A stretch of DNA of 64,000 bases from Streptomyces filamentosus (GTDB lineage: Bacteria; Actinomycetota; Actinomycetes; Streptomycetales; Streptomycetaceae): assembly GCF_014654895.1 (NCBI RefSeq), contig NZ_BNBE01000002.1:1752621-1816620 (forward strand). The letters are read 5' to 3'. Made by a program: the position numbers and the translations under genes. Shown one piece after another: positions 9,608 through 17,493 of the stretch. The notes below the pieces were generated by a model. That model saw only the letters and a program-made list of their open reading frames with translations, searched no databases and was not told the DNA's origin. Position 1 is the first letter of the stretch, and every line of letters starts with the position of its first letter.

Positions 9608-10333
9608 ATGCACCTGGGCCCGCCACCCACCACCGACATCCACGAGACGCTCATCGTCCTGCCCCGCGGCGGCATCCATGCCCAAGGGCTCCTCCACGAC
9701 GGTCCGCCCGACCAGCTCGAGGCCCTCATCGAACGCGTGCGCGGTCCGTTGTGCGCCGCCGCCGCACAGCACAACCGACCGATCCGGCTGTCCATCGGGC
9801 ACCCCAACGGGCACGTCGAGCGCCAGCAGATCACCGAGGACGGCACGATCCATGCCGACCAGAACCCGCCCACCGGCGCCAAGGCCGTCGACCCGCTCTG
9901 GAACCAGGGCATCCCCGAGGAAACCGGTCTGCTGGCCACCGCCCGGGCAGCCCAGCGCGCCGGACAGTGGCGCGCCGCGCAGCAGGCCGCCCGCCGCGCC
10001 ACCCAGCACCTCATCACCCAGCACGGCCGCGATCACCCGTACGTGGCGATGGGCACCGAACTACAGGCGTACTTTGCGGCGATGGCCAACGACCGCGCCG
10101 TCGCGGCCTCTCTCTACACCGAGGCCGCGGTCGCGACCCACCGGCTTGGCGGGCCTCAAGAGCAGAGCCGCCGCTGCCTGATCCACGCCGTCGCCGCCTG
10201 GCTCCACTCTGACCGCGACACCAGCCCCGGCGGGGCCGGCTTCGCGGCCGCCCACGCGTTGATCCGCATCACCCCCTACGACCACGCCACCCTCGCGGGC
10301 CTGCTGCAACGACTGACCAGGGACCGCACATGA
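9608..10333 (+). CDS. hypothetical protein with helical repeats
   Basis: 241 residues. The second half (TARAAQRAGQWRAAQQAARR, then ALIRITPYDHATLAGLLQRL) is alpha-helical and TPR-like. The first half is beta-rich. The ATG follows GAGGAAGCCACC. It overlaps the next start by 4 bases. No function is assigned. Confidence 0.6.
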   Translation: MHLGPPPTTDIHETLIVLPRGGIHAQGLLHDGPPDQLEALIERVRGPLCAAAAQHNRPIRLSIGHPNGHVERQQITEDGTIHADQNPPTGAKAVDPLWNQGIPEETGLLATARAAQRAGQWRAAQQAARRATQHLITQHGRDHPYVAMGTELQAYFAAMANDRAVAASLYTEAAVATHRLGGPQEQSRRCLIHAVAAWLHSDRDTSPGGAGFAAAHALIRITPYDHATLAGLLQRLTRDRT

Positions 10334-10689
10334 CGACGCTCTCCCCGACGCGCCCCGCAGTCCAGCCGCGGTACCGCAACCTCACCGGCCGCAGCCGCGC
10401 CCACGAGGCACGGCCTGCTCGCCAGGCCCCGCGTACACCGCCCGAGGTCTTGAAGCCGCGCTTCTCACACGCCGCCGCGGCACCGCCCCGGCTCGTGCTG
10501 CAAGCCCCCCGTCCCAGCTCCGCTCCGTTCACCGAGCCCGTCACAGCTCCCGGGACCGCTGTCACCGCCACGGCGAGACCGACGGGCAGCGACTGGCTCA
10601 GCAACCCCTTCCGCCCATCGGCCACCCGACACAGGTGGACCGGCTCTGTCCCTTCAGAACCGGCCCCATTCCAGGAGACCGTCCTATGA
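10330..10689 (+). CDS. hypothetical Pro/Arg-rich protein
   Basis: 119 residues coupled to its neighbours by ATGA overlaps on both sides. The overlaps are the main support. Composition is low in complexity (Pro, Ala, Arg) and probably disordered. No homology is recognised. Confidence 0.45.
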   Translation: MTTLSPTRPAVQPRYRNLTGRSRAHEARPARQAPRTPPEVLKPRFSHAAAAPPRLVLQAPRPSSAPFTEPVTAPGTAVTATARPTGSDWLSNPFRPSATRHRWTGSVPSEPAPFQETVL

Positions 10690-11204
10690 GCACCCCGGCC
10701 GCACAGCCGAACCCCCACGCCTCCGCGTACACGCCCCCGCCGTGGACGATGCCCGCCCCCGACGCAGCGCAGGCTTCCGCGTCATCCCCCCACCCCGGCT
10801 GGCACAGCGGTGTGCTGGCCTGCCGCATCTGCGGCGCCCAGCCGGCCGCCGCCGTCACGGTGCGCGCGCACCAGGGACTGCTGCTGATGATGCGCTTCCA
10901 CAAGATCGAGGGGCCCTTCTGTCGGTCGTGCGGCACGGCGCTGGTCCGCGAGCTGACGACCAAGACCCTGTGGTAGGGCTGGTGGTCTCCGTTCTCGCTG
11001 GTGTTCTTCAGCTCGTTCACCCTGGTCTGGAACCTCCTGGCCAGCCGCAAGCTCGCCGCCCTGCCGACGCCCGGTCCGCCGGCCCACGACGCCTCCCGCA
11101 TCCAGGAGGGAAAGCCCGTCCACCAGCGGCCGATGGCGTACGTCGCGGTCCTGCCCCTGATCTGGGCGGTGTGGTTCGTCACCGGAATGATCACCCACGC
11201 ATGA
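10686..11204 (+). pseudogene. CxxC/membrane protein gene split by in-frame TAG
   Basis: From ATG 10686 the frame encodes 96 residues with a zinc-type pair (CRIC near residue 40, CRSC near 79) and then ELTTKTLW. A TAG at 10974-10976 interrupts it. The same frame goes on as GWWSPFSLVFFSSFTLVWNL with a second membrane segment to 11204. Streptomyces proteins with CxxC pairs followed by TLxQGWW and membrane helices are known to me, so the TAG most likely replaced a Gln codon (CAG). It is the second such amber interruption within 3.5 kb, after trpA. Confidence 0.65.
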
Positions 11205-12040
11205 AGGGCGGGGCCCGCCGGACGTCCAGGCGCACCCGGTCTCTGCCGAAGGGCATCGTGCGCAGGCCGGGTGCGCCCCGGCCTGCCGCCGCGAAAGCAG
11301 GCACAGGGGACAGCGGGCGGACGTTCAGACGAGCGCGCCTCATCCGGCGGGGAGCACGGACGCATGCGCCGGCGGAGGCGTACGAGAGAAGGATCAGGGC
11401 CGTGACGAAGGCAGTGTCACCGGGCAAAGCGGCTGAACCGGTCGCCGACCCGCAACTGCCCGAGTCAGCCCGCAAGCTGCTGCGCGAGGCGGAGAAGCAT
11501 CCGCACCGCTACAGCGGCTGCCGGAGAAGCCCGTGGCGGGCTGCGGCGCCCGAGGCCGTACGTGGGAGTGTCGTCGCGGCGGGTGTCACCCTGCTGTGGC
11601 GGGCCACCGGCGCGGACCAGACGCAGAAGCCTCCGGACGACCTGCCGGCGGCCAGCCTCTCCGACGCCCTGCACGAGACGGCGGGGAACATGCTCGAGGC
11701 GCTGCACAGCGGCATCGAACTGCTCTGGCCGCTCGCGGTCACCGGGCTCGCGGTCCTCATCGCCTTCAGGGTGATGGAGACGGTCACCTACAACGCGGCG
11801 CTGCGGGTGCCCTGCCGCGCGCCATCGAGGCGTCCTGACGGGCAGCGCTGCACGGTCACCGTGGACAGCGTGAACCGGGAGAAGGCGGGGCCGCCGCGCG
11901 GCGCCCATAGCGCCGGCAGGCCGGACTCAAGGCGAGGGATCGAAGCCCTCGGCCTCGTCGACGAGAGCCTGCCCGGGGGCAAGGCCCTCGTAGGCGAGCT
12001 GAACGGCGTCACGGTGACGGTCGACCAGGTACTCGCATGA
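11201..12040 (+). CDS. possible membrane protein, low confidence
   Basis: An open frame of 279 codons whose ATG overlaps the preceding stop. It has a very basic N-terminal third and one convincing membrane helix (LWPLAVTGLAVLIAF near residues 178-192). The last 38 codons lie antisense to a better-supported minus-strand gene, so the true 3' end may be earlier or frameshifted. Confidence 0.35.
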   Translation: MKGGARRTSRRTRSLPKGIVRRPGAPRPAAAKAGTGDSGRTFRRARLIRRGARTHAPAEAYERRIRAVTKAVSPGKAAEPVADPQLPESARKLLREAEKHPHRYSGCRRSPWRAAAPEAVRGSVVAAGVTLLWRATGADQTQKPPDDLPAASLSDALHETAGNMLEALHSGIELLWPLAVTGLAVLIAFRVMETVTYNAALRVPCRAPSRRPDGQRCTVTVDSVNREKAGPPRGAHSAGRPDSRRGIEALGLVDESLPGGKALVGELNGVTVTVDQVLA

Positions 12041-12166
12041 CCACCAGTCGCCGGTGCGCCCGCTGAGCAGGGCGTCGATCGCTTCCTGGTCTCCGTCGCC
12101 GACCGTGTGGGATTCCTCGATCTCCAGGGTTTCGGCGTCCCACCGGCCGATCAGGACTACGGACAC
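11927..12166 (-). CDS. hypothetical small acidic protein
   Basis: 79 residues from GTG 12166 with GGAAT upstream. It is rich in Asp/Glu (EIEESHTVGDGDQEAIDALL) with one Cys. It is the last gene of the minus-strand group headed by promoter P1. No family is recognised. Confidence 0.55.
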   Translation of the reverse strand: MSVVLIGRWDAETLEIEESHTVGDGDQEAIDALLSGRTGDWWSCEYLVDRHRDAVQLAYEGLAPGQALVDEAEGFDPSP

Positions 12167-12234
12167 GACAGATTCCTTCCTTCGGTGGGCCGGGCGACTG
12201 CGCTGCCGCCCGGCGCCAGGGATGTGCGGAGCGG

Positions 12235-12795
12235 TCAGAGGTCGACGGATCGGAGATAGGCGTCGATCCGTGCCGCTCGGACGGCATCGAAGTCGGCTTC
12301 GCTGTCGGCCGGGACATCGGCGAGCCAGCCACTGACGTCATCGACGCCTTCGCCGTCGTAGCACTCGGCCACGACCTCGGCGAACGAGGCGTCGGGGTGG
12401 TCCAGAAGCGTCAGGATCGCGTTCACCGTCAGGTTGTCGATGTCGTCCGCGCACTCGCGGATCGTTTCGGCGGCGGCGTCGACTCCGGCGTTCACGGCGG
12501 CCGAGACCTGCTCCCGGCTGTAGCGCATGCCTTCGTACAGGTCCGACGTGTCCTCGACCTCGTCGCCCCGGCAGGCGGCGGCCTGCGCGGCCGTGATCTC
12601 CAGGTGTCGGGCGCATACGTCTGCCCACGGCGCCTCGGTGTTGTCGAGGTAGGTCAGGGCGGCTGCTGTGGCCCAGGTGAAGCGTTCGGAGGAGAGGGAA
12701 CGGCCGGACTCCTCGGCGGCCATTTTCGTCCCGGCGTCGATTGCTGCCACGACGTCGGGATGGGCGAGCGTGCTCGTGACGACTGCGGTGGTCAC
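12235..12795 (-). CDS. hypothetical acidic helical protein
   Basis: 186 residues from a GTG with GAGGAA upstream. It is strongly acidic and helical, with two similar halves: AAACRGDEVEDTSDLYEGMR and VAECYDGEGVDDVSGWLADV each follow a helix pair. It lies in the P1 group. No catalytic motif is seen. Confidence 0.6.
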   Translation of the reverse strand: MTTAVVTSTLAHPDVVAAIDAGTKMAAEESGRSLSSERFTWATAAALTYLDNTEAPWADVCARHLEITAAQAAACRGDEVEDTSDLYEGMRYSREQVSAAVNAGVDAAAETIRECADDIDNLTVNAILTLLDHPDASFAEVVAECYDGEGVDDVSGWLADVPADSEADFDAVRAARIDAYLRSVDL

Positions 12796-12886
12796 TTCGG
12801 GGTTCCTCGAGGGTGTTGCGGTGCTGCTTGGTGGACGAGGGGCCGGGCGGTGACGGACCGGCCCCGCTGGCGCGCGAGGGCGTGGC

Positions 12887-13690
12887 TCAGGTGATCGTGG
12901 GCAGAGCGGAAAGTACGAGGTCGACGCCGGCGCCGATGACTCCGGCCGTGACCGGTGTCCTCGGTCCGACCGGCCCGTTCACGTCACGGGGCATCACCCA
13001 GCCCTGGAGCGGCCCGCCGTCCGCGTCCGCGAACCGGGCGAGACCGTCTGCATCGGCTTCGACGGCATGCGGGTAGGCGGCGACGATGCGCCGGGCGACG
13101 CCGCCGCAGCCGCGCTGCACAGTGGCGCGGACACGGCCCGGCCCGGGATGTGGCGGGAGGAACGGGGCAAGGAACCGTTCCAGGGATTCGAGTCCTCCTG
13201 CGAAGCTCACCGCCCCCGTGACGCACGCGCCGTGGAGGGTGAAACTCACGGACGCGTCATCGAACCGCCAGGCCAGCCCTGTGGTGTTGTCGGCGCGGTC
13301 GAACTGCTCTGTCGGCGTGCCGAGTTCACGGAGTCGAGTATCGACTTCGGCGAGGTACGCGAGACGGTGCGGCTGCTTCGCCGTGGGTGAATCGACGCCA
13401 CCGTCGATGCGGGGGAGAAGGGAACGCAGTGCCGCGCTCGCCACCACGGCGGGGGCGGTGCCCGCGACGGTGAGCGACACGTCGGCCGTGTGAGGTGTCC
13501 CCGTGGTCAGTGTGGTGTGGCCGTTGTCGGTCGCCAGGAGGAAGTGGCGGGGGCCGTCGCTCAGGCGGGCGGCCGGACGGGCAGCGGCCGAGACCGGGCT
13601 GACGGTCCAGTCGGCGTTGTGGCGTCGGGGGAGCAGTGCGGCGACCTCGGCGGCGAGTGACATGACTTCCGCCGCATCGGGTGTGTCCAT
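12887..13690 (-). CDS. hypothetical protein
   Basis: 267 residues, ATG preceded by AAGGAAGAACC. Mixed alpha/beta with a glycine-rich C-terminus. No recognisable domain. It is the first long gene after promoter P1. Confidence 0.6.
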   Translation of the reverse strand: MDTPDAAEVMSLAAEVAALLPRRHNADWTVSPVSAAARPAARLSDGPRHFLLATDNGHTTLTTGTPHTADVSLTVAGTAPAVVASAALRSLLPRIDGGVDSPTAKQPHRLAYLAEVDTRLRELGTPTEQFDRADNTTGLAWRFDDASVSFTLHGACVTGAVSFAGGLESLERFLAPFLPPHPGPGRVRATVQRGCGGVARRIVAAYPHAVEADADGLARFADADGGPLQGWVMPRDVNGPVGPRTPVTAGVIGAGVDLVLSALPTIT

Positions 13691-13702
13691 GGTTCTTCCT
13701 TG

Positions 13703-13813
13703 TTACGAGTCGGAGGCCGTCGTGCGGGGGAGCTCCAGGCGGACGGTACTGCCGCCCTGGTCTGCCCCGTCGACCGGCCGTGCTGCTCGATCTCTGAGGC
13801 TGCTGCCCAGAGG
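13703..13813 (-). pseudogene. short 3' remnant, GHKL-ATPase-like C-terminus
   Basis: A 36-codon frame ends in GGSTVRLELPRTTASDS just before the ribosome site of the next gene. GGSTVRLELP resembles the end of a histidine-kinase-type ATPase domain. The rest of the 13.8-13.95 kb region switches frame. This may be a decayed gene that once followed P1 directly. Weakly supported. Confidence 0.25.
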
Positions 13814-13955
13814 TCATCGGCGGTGACCACGAGATGGTCATGGGTGCGCTCGCGAGATGTTCCTGATGCTCGGTGCGGGCCGCCTGCCGGCCGGGCGCTG
13901 GCGCTGACCTTCGGCATGTGAGGGGCATGAGGTGTCTCACGCAAGCAGCAAGACG

Positions 13956-13984
13956 ATAGTACCGCAGTAAATCCAATTAAGCAA
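13956..13984 (-). promoter_or_regulatory. conserved regulon promoter P1
   Basis: On the minus strand: TTGCTT, then the 17-bp spacer AATTGGATTTACTGCGG, then TACTAT. It drives the 13.7-11.9 kb genes. It is one of eleven near-identical promoters in the window. Confidence 0.8.
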
Positions 13985-14037
13985 GATGGCGGGGCTGTGT
14001 TGTCCCGTGCCCGGGGGCGCGGCAGCCCCGCCCGGCG

Positions 14038-15252
14038 TCAGGCGGGCAGGGAGGCGAAGGCGGCTTCGGCCTCCCGGGCGGCGGCGAGACGCGCCTCTGC
14101 GGCCGCCTCATGCTGGCGCAGTTCGACGACGGCCTGAGCGGGAGCCTGGCGCAGCTGGTCCACCCGGTTCTTTCCGGCGACCAGGCGCAGCACGTCCACG
14201 TCGCTGCGGTCGCGGTACGCGACTGCGAGAGCCCGGACCACACTGCCGATCCACGCGGCCGTGTGGGCGGGCACCGGACGGTCGGGGTGGTCGGCCCGCC
14301 GGACACCCGGAATCGACTCGGGCAGTGCCAGCGTGAATGACCCGGCATCGGTGCAGTTCCACGAGCCGCGCAGCCGGATTCCGTTGACCACCGGCTCGCC
14401 CTCCCGGCCCGCTCCGTCGGGGAGCAGACCGGCACCGAGCTGGACGCTCACGCCGCCAGGGAGGGCATCGCGGCTGAGGCGCACCGGGCCGACCGTGAAG
14501 TCCCCGCGCACCCGGGCGCCCCCCGTCACGCTGTACGTGATCGTCCCGTCGTCAGGGTTGAGCCGGGGGCGGGCAGTGAGGATGCCGGTGGTGCCGCTGC
14601 TGGGGTCCAGGTAGTCGACGTGGAGGAGCGGCGGCAGAACCGGGAGTGCCGGAGTGTCGGCCTGAGCGACCGCCTCCAACTCCTGGAGGAAGGACCAATG
14701 GCGCCTGATCTGGGCGCGAATGCTGTCCAGTTCCCGCTCCACGGCCTCCCGCGCCGCCTGGCTGGGGGTGTCGGGCTGCTGTTGGGCATGGCGCGCGGCG
14801 GCCCGGACGAGCCCGATCCTGTTGGGTCGGGTGGCCCAGTGCGCGACCACGGCGCGGACAACTTCGGCCAGCGACCGCCCCGTGCTGCGCGGCACGGATC
14901 GCAGTGTCCCGTCCGACCTGACCCACTCGCCACGCGCGTCCAGGCGGGACGCATCCGGCAGCGCGTCGACCGCGAGCGGCCCGCACTCGCCGCGCACGCG
15001 GGTCCGGCGGATGCGAGGTTCGTCCACCCGCTCGCGCTGCGGCGTCTCGGGGTGGTCGCCGTAGATGACCCGGACGAGACAGGTGTCGCCTCCGGGGGCC
15101 GTCTCGGGCACGACGATGAATGTGCCACGGATGTCGTCGCCAGTGACCTGGTAGCGGGCGTGCCCAGTGAACCGGTCGAACGTCCCGACGGCGGGCACGG
15201 TGACGTCCTGACGGAGAACGAGCCGCAGCTCGGTAGGTGAGTGGAAGGACAA
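14038..15252 (-). CDS. hypothetical protein with two-fold internal repeat
   Basis: 404 residues. The start is TTG, preceded by AGGAGAACCTC. The protein is built of two similar halves. Each has a beta-rich section (YQVTGDDIRGTF / YSVTGGARVRGDF) followed by a helical one (LAEVVRAVVAHWATRPNRI / IGSVVRALAVAYRDRSDVD) and a coiled-coil-like tail. It is the only gene between promoter P2 and the P1 group. No function is recognised. Confidence 0.7.
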   Translation of the reverse strand: MSFHSPTELRLVLRQDVTVPAVGTFDRFTGHARYQVTGDDIRGTFIVVPETAPGGDTCLVRVIYGDHPETPQRERVDEPRIRRTRVRGECGPLAVDALPDASRLDARGEWVRSDGTLRSVPRSTGRSLAEVVRAVVAHWATRPNRIGLVRAAARHAQQQPDTPSQAAREAVERELDSIRAQIRRHWSFLQELEAVAQADTPALPVLPPLLHVDYLDPSSGTTGILTARPRLNPDDGTITYSVTGGARVRGDFTVGPVRLSRDALPGGVSVQLGAGLLPDGAGREGEPVVNGIRLRGSWNCTDAGSFTLALPESIPGVRRADHPDRPVPAHTAAWIGSVVRALAVAYRDRSDVDVLRLVAGKNRVDQLRQAPAQAVVELRQHEAAAEARLAAAREAEAAFASLPA

Positions 15253-15334
15253 GAGGTTCTCCTGGATCAGCGGTTTCCTCGGGCGGTGTAGGGCCGTGGC
15301 CGGCGTGGTGCGTCATCCGCCCGGAGCGATCTCA

Positions 15335-15363
15335 AGTTTACAGCAATAAAACCAATTAAGCAA
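15335..15363 (-). promoter_or_regulatory. conserved regulon promoter P2
   Basis: Minus strand: TTGCTT, spacer AATTGGTTTTATTGCTG, TAAACT. The expected transcript start is about 76 bases before the TTG start of the repeat protein. Confidence 0.8.
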
Positions 15364-15409
15364 TATCGGAGTGAGGTTCTCGCCCATCCCGTATAGTCGA
15401 GGGCACCGA

Positions 15410-15483
15410 CGCGGGGTGGAGCAGCTCGGTAGCTCGCTGGGCTCATAACCCAGAGGTCGCAGGTTCAAATCCTGTCCCCGCTA
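15410..15483 (+). tRNA. initiator tRNA-fMet (CAT)
   Basis: A full cloverleaf of 74 bases ending at discriminator A73, with no encoded CCA. The anticodon loop CTCATAA sits on a stem with three consecutive G:C pairs (GGG/CCC), a hallmark of initiator tRNAs. The first base pair is mismatched (C1 against T72), another initiator feature. The T-arm GGTTCAAATCC is canonical. A strong terminator follows. An initiator tRNA on an accessory region is unusual. Confidence 0.95.
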
Positions 15484-15490
15484 CTTCTCG

Positions 15491-15522
15491 CTCAGGCCCC
15501 GGCGCGTCCGCCGGGGCCTGAG
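15491..15522 (+). terminator. terminator after tRNA-fMet
   Basis: A perfect 14-bp stem (CTCAGGCCCCGGCG and complement) with a CGTC loop starts 8 bases after the tRNA. Confidence 0.8.
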
Positions 15523-15554
15523 TCATGCGGTGGCACAGAAAAACCCGGACGTCC

Positions 15555-15587
15555 ATGTCACACGGGCACCCCATTTCACGCCTCTAT
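15555..15587 (+). promoter_or_regulatory. 33-bp + strand box, copy A
   Basis: ATGTCACACGGGCACC, ten less conserved bases and CCTCTAT. It matches 29 of 33 bases of the box at 26386-26418, in the same orientation. It lies ahead of the small gene at 15635 and the BTAD protein. Probably a promoter or operator distinct from the minus-strand regulon promoter. Confidence 0.6.
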
Positions 15588-15634
15588 AAGCACGTAGATA
15601 CCCGACCCGGGCTCCCCGAGGCCACGGAGGCGAC

Positions 15635-15820
15635 ATGCCCGCTGCTTCATCACCCACAACCTGCTCGGCTTCACCGGCCGGCCTCCCCGAGACGTCCCTC
15701 GCCGCCAGGCGGCCGAGACTCTCGTCCCGGTGTGCCCGCCGCAGCTACGCGGAGCACCACGTGCACACCACCGGCCCGCTGAACCAAGCAGTCATCAGCC
15801 ATGGCGTCCGGCAGCAGTGA
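15635..15820 (+). CDS. hypothetical small protein
   Basis: 61 residues from an ATG with GGAGGCGAC directly upstream. It is the first frame after box A and ends 38 bases before the BTAD gene. Ser/Arg/Ala-rich, no known motif. The ribosome site is the main support. Confidence 0.4.
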   Translation: MPAASSPTTCSASPAGLPETSLAARRPRLSSRCARRSYAEHHVHTTGPLNQAVISHGVRQQ

Positions 15821-15857
15821 ACACCACATTCCAGCAAGGGATCTGATCTGGAACACC

Positions 15858-17015
15858 ATGACCACTCTCTCCACGCTCCCCTCTCCCACCGCCACCCCCT
15901 TGCCGGTCCACCGGAACCCCGAGCTCCTTCGCCCGGGTTCCGCGTACCGCCTGAGGCAGATCGCACATCGCCTTCTTGAGGAGGCCCAGACACTCGACGC
16001 CAACAGTCCGATCTCCGCCCTCGCCCGCTGGCGAGCGGCCGCCCTGGTTGTCATCCAGTCCCTCTGCCGGCCCGAGGACCCCGCATGGCAGATCCTTCGC
16101 CCCGGGGCGCCGTGGATCATGCCGAGCGCCGCCGACAGCGACGCACGGGAGGACGTGTTCGCCGAGGGGTGGGCGATCACGTCCGGAGTGTTGGAAGGCC
16201 TGCTCCACACACTGCCGCTGCCAGAACAGGACCGCCCGGAGCCAGCAGAACCCCCCGTCCCTGCCGAGCGGGAACAGGCGATCGACTGGGCCACGGCGAC
16301 CTTCCCCCAGCCGTCGGCCGGCATCTACCTGGTGTTGCTGGGGAGCCCACAGGTGCACGGTGCGCACGGGCGCGTCGAGACCCAGCGCCTCTCGCGGCTG
16401 ACCGAGTACGCGACCTGGCTCCACCTGAACCCCGGCACCGACCGACACGCCATGGACGCAGCCCTGTGGCCAGAGCAGGTGACGAGGGCGGACAGCCGCA
16501 ACACCGCCATGAGCCGGCTGCGGGCCTGGCTCGGAGTCGCCCACTTCCCCAAGTGGACCCAAGAGAGCGGGTACGTCCTGGGCCCATCAGTCACCAGCGA
16601 CTGGAGCCAGTTCCGCGCACTGGCTGCCCTGGGCGAGAGCGACGACTCACCGACCGGCACACGTTGCCTGCGCGCCGCCCTGCAAGTCGTCGAGGGCCCG
16701 CCCTTCGCCGATGCCATACGCCCAGGCTGGTACGGGTGGGCCGCCCCCTACGTCCGGGAGATGACCGAGGCCATCGTGAGCGCGGCGCGGGAACTGGCCC
16801 ACCGCTACCTCGAAGCCGGCGACCTGCCGGGCTCGAGGTGGGCAGTCAAGCGCGGCTACCGGGCACTTCCCGGCGGTCTCCAGCAGTTCAAGAGCGCCAC
16901 TGACGAAAACACCAGCCCACACTCCGAAGCCGACGGGTTGCGCCAGATGGCCAACCAGATGATGTACACCCCGACGGCCGGTCCGCCGGCGCACGAGCAG
17001 ACGCTGCTCGGCTGA
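15858..17015 (+). CDS. SARP/BTAD-like regulator
   Basis: 385 residues from ATG 15858. A longer start at 15801 is possible but has no ribosome site. An N-terminal helical region of unknown role is followed at about residues 165-235 by a winged-helix segment. There, TQRLSRLTEYATWLHLNPG, SRNTAMSRLRAWLG and GYVLGPSVTSDWSQF follow the AfsR/SARP-like pattern. About 240-340 is a TPR-like bacterial transcriptional activator domain (CLRAALQVVEGPPFAD). Such combinations occur in Streptomyces regulators and plasmid proteins. Target genes are unknown. Confidence 0.65.
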   Translation: MTTLSTLPSPTATPLPVHRNPELLRPGSAYRLRQIAHRLLEEAQTLDANSPISALARWRAAALVVIQSLCRPEDPAWQILRPGAPWIMPSAADSDAREDVFAEGWAITSGVLEGLLHTLPLPEQDRPEPAEPPVPAEREQAIDWATATFPQPSAGIYLVLLGSPQVHGAHGRVETQRLSRLTEYATWLHLNPGTDRHAMDAALWPEQVTRADSRNTAMSRLRAWLGVAHFPKWTQESGYVLGPSVTSDWSQFRALAALGESDDSPTGTRCLRAALQVVEGPPFADAIRPGWYGWAAPYVREMTEAIVSAARELAHRYLEAGDLPGSRWAVKRGYRALPGGLQQFKSATDENTSPHSEADGLRQMANQMMYTPTAGPPAHEQTLLG

Positions 17016-17151
17016 GCCAGCGGACGGCGCAGACGCCGCCGCGGCGCCCCGCCCCGTAGGCGACAGGGGCGCTCGCTGGTGGATGCAAGGATTGACCGAC
17101 CCTTCGTACCGCTACGCCGCGGTGCGATGTCACGAGACATGGAGTTGCAGC

Positions 17152-17433
17152 ATGAACCGCAGCGAGCTGATCGCCGCACTGTCCGACCGAGCCTCGGTGG
17201 CCCGCAAGGACGTCGATGCCGTCCTGACCGCTTTCGCCGAGACGGTCGGCGAGGTCGTCGCCAAGGGCGACGAGAAGGTCACCATCCCCGGCTTCCTGAC
17301 CTTCGAGCGCACCCACCGCTCGGCGCGCACCGCCCGGAACCCGCAGACGGGCGAGCCGATCCAGATCCCGGCCGGCTACAGCGCGAAGGTCTCCGCCGGA
17401 TCCAAGCTCAAGGAAGCCGCCAAGGGGGCCTGA
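17152..17433 (+). CDS. HU-family DNA-binding protein
   Basis: 93 residues. ATG 17152 has GGAG 7 bases upstream, and the sequence begins MNRSELIAALSDRASV as in other HU proteins. The family signature is present: GFLTFERTHRSARTARNPQT, then PIQIPAG. It lacks the long basic tail of the second HU-like protein at 33.8 kb. It would coat or bend DNA. It follows the BTAD gene on the + strand and converges with dndC. Confidence 0.9.
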   Translation: MNRSELIAALSDRASVARKDVDAVLTAFAETVGEVVAKGDEKVTIPGFLTFERTHRSARTARNPQTGEPIQIPAGYSAKVSAGSKLKEAAKGA

Positions 17434-17493
17434 GCGGCTCCGGGCCGCCTTCCCGGCGCCGGAGCCGTACGGCGAACGCCATGAGGTTCCGGC

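Noticed and set aside
15410..15483. Proof of tRNA-mediated integration
   Set aside because: No integrase gene and no second copy of the tRNA 3' end seen in the window.
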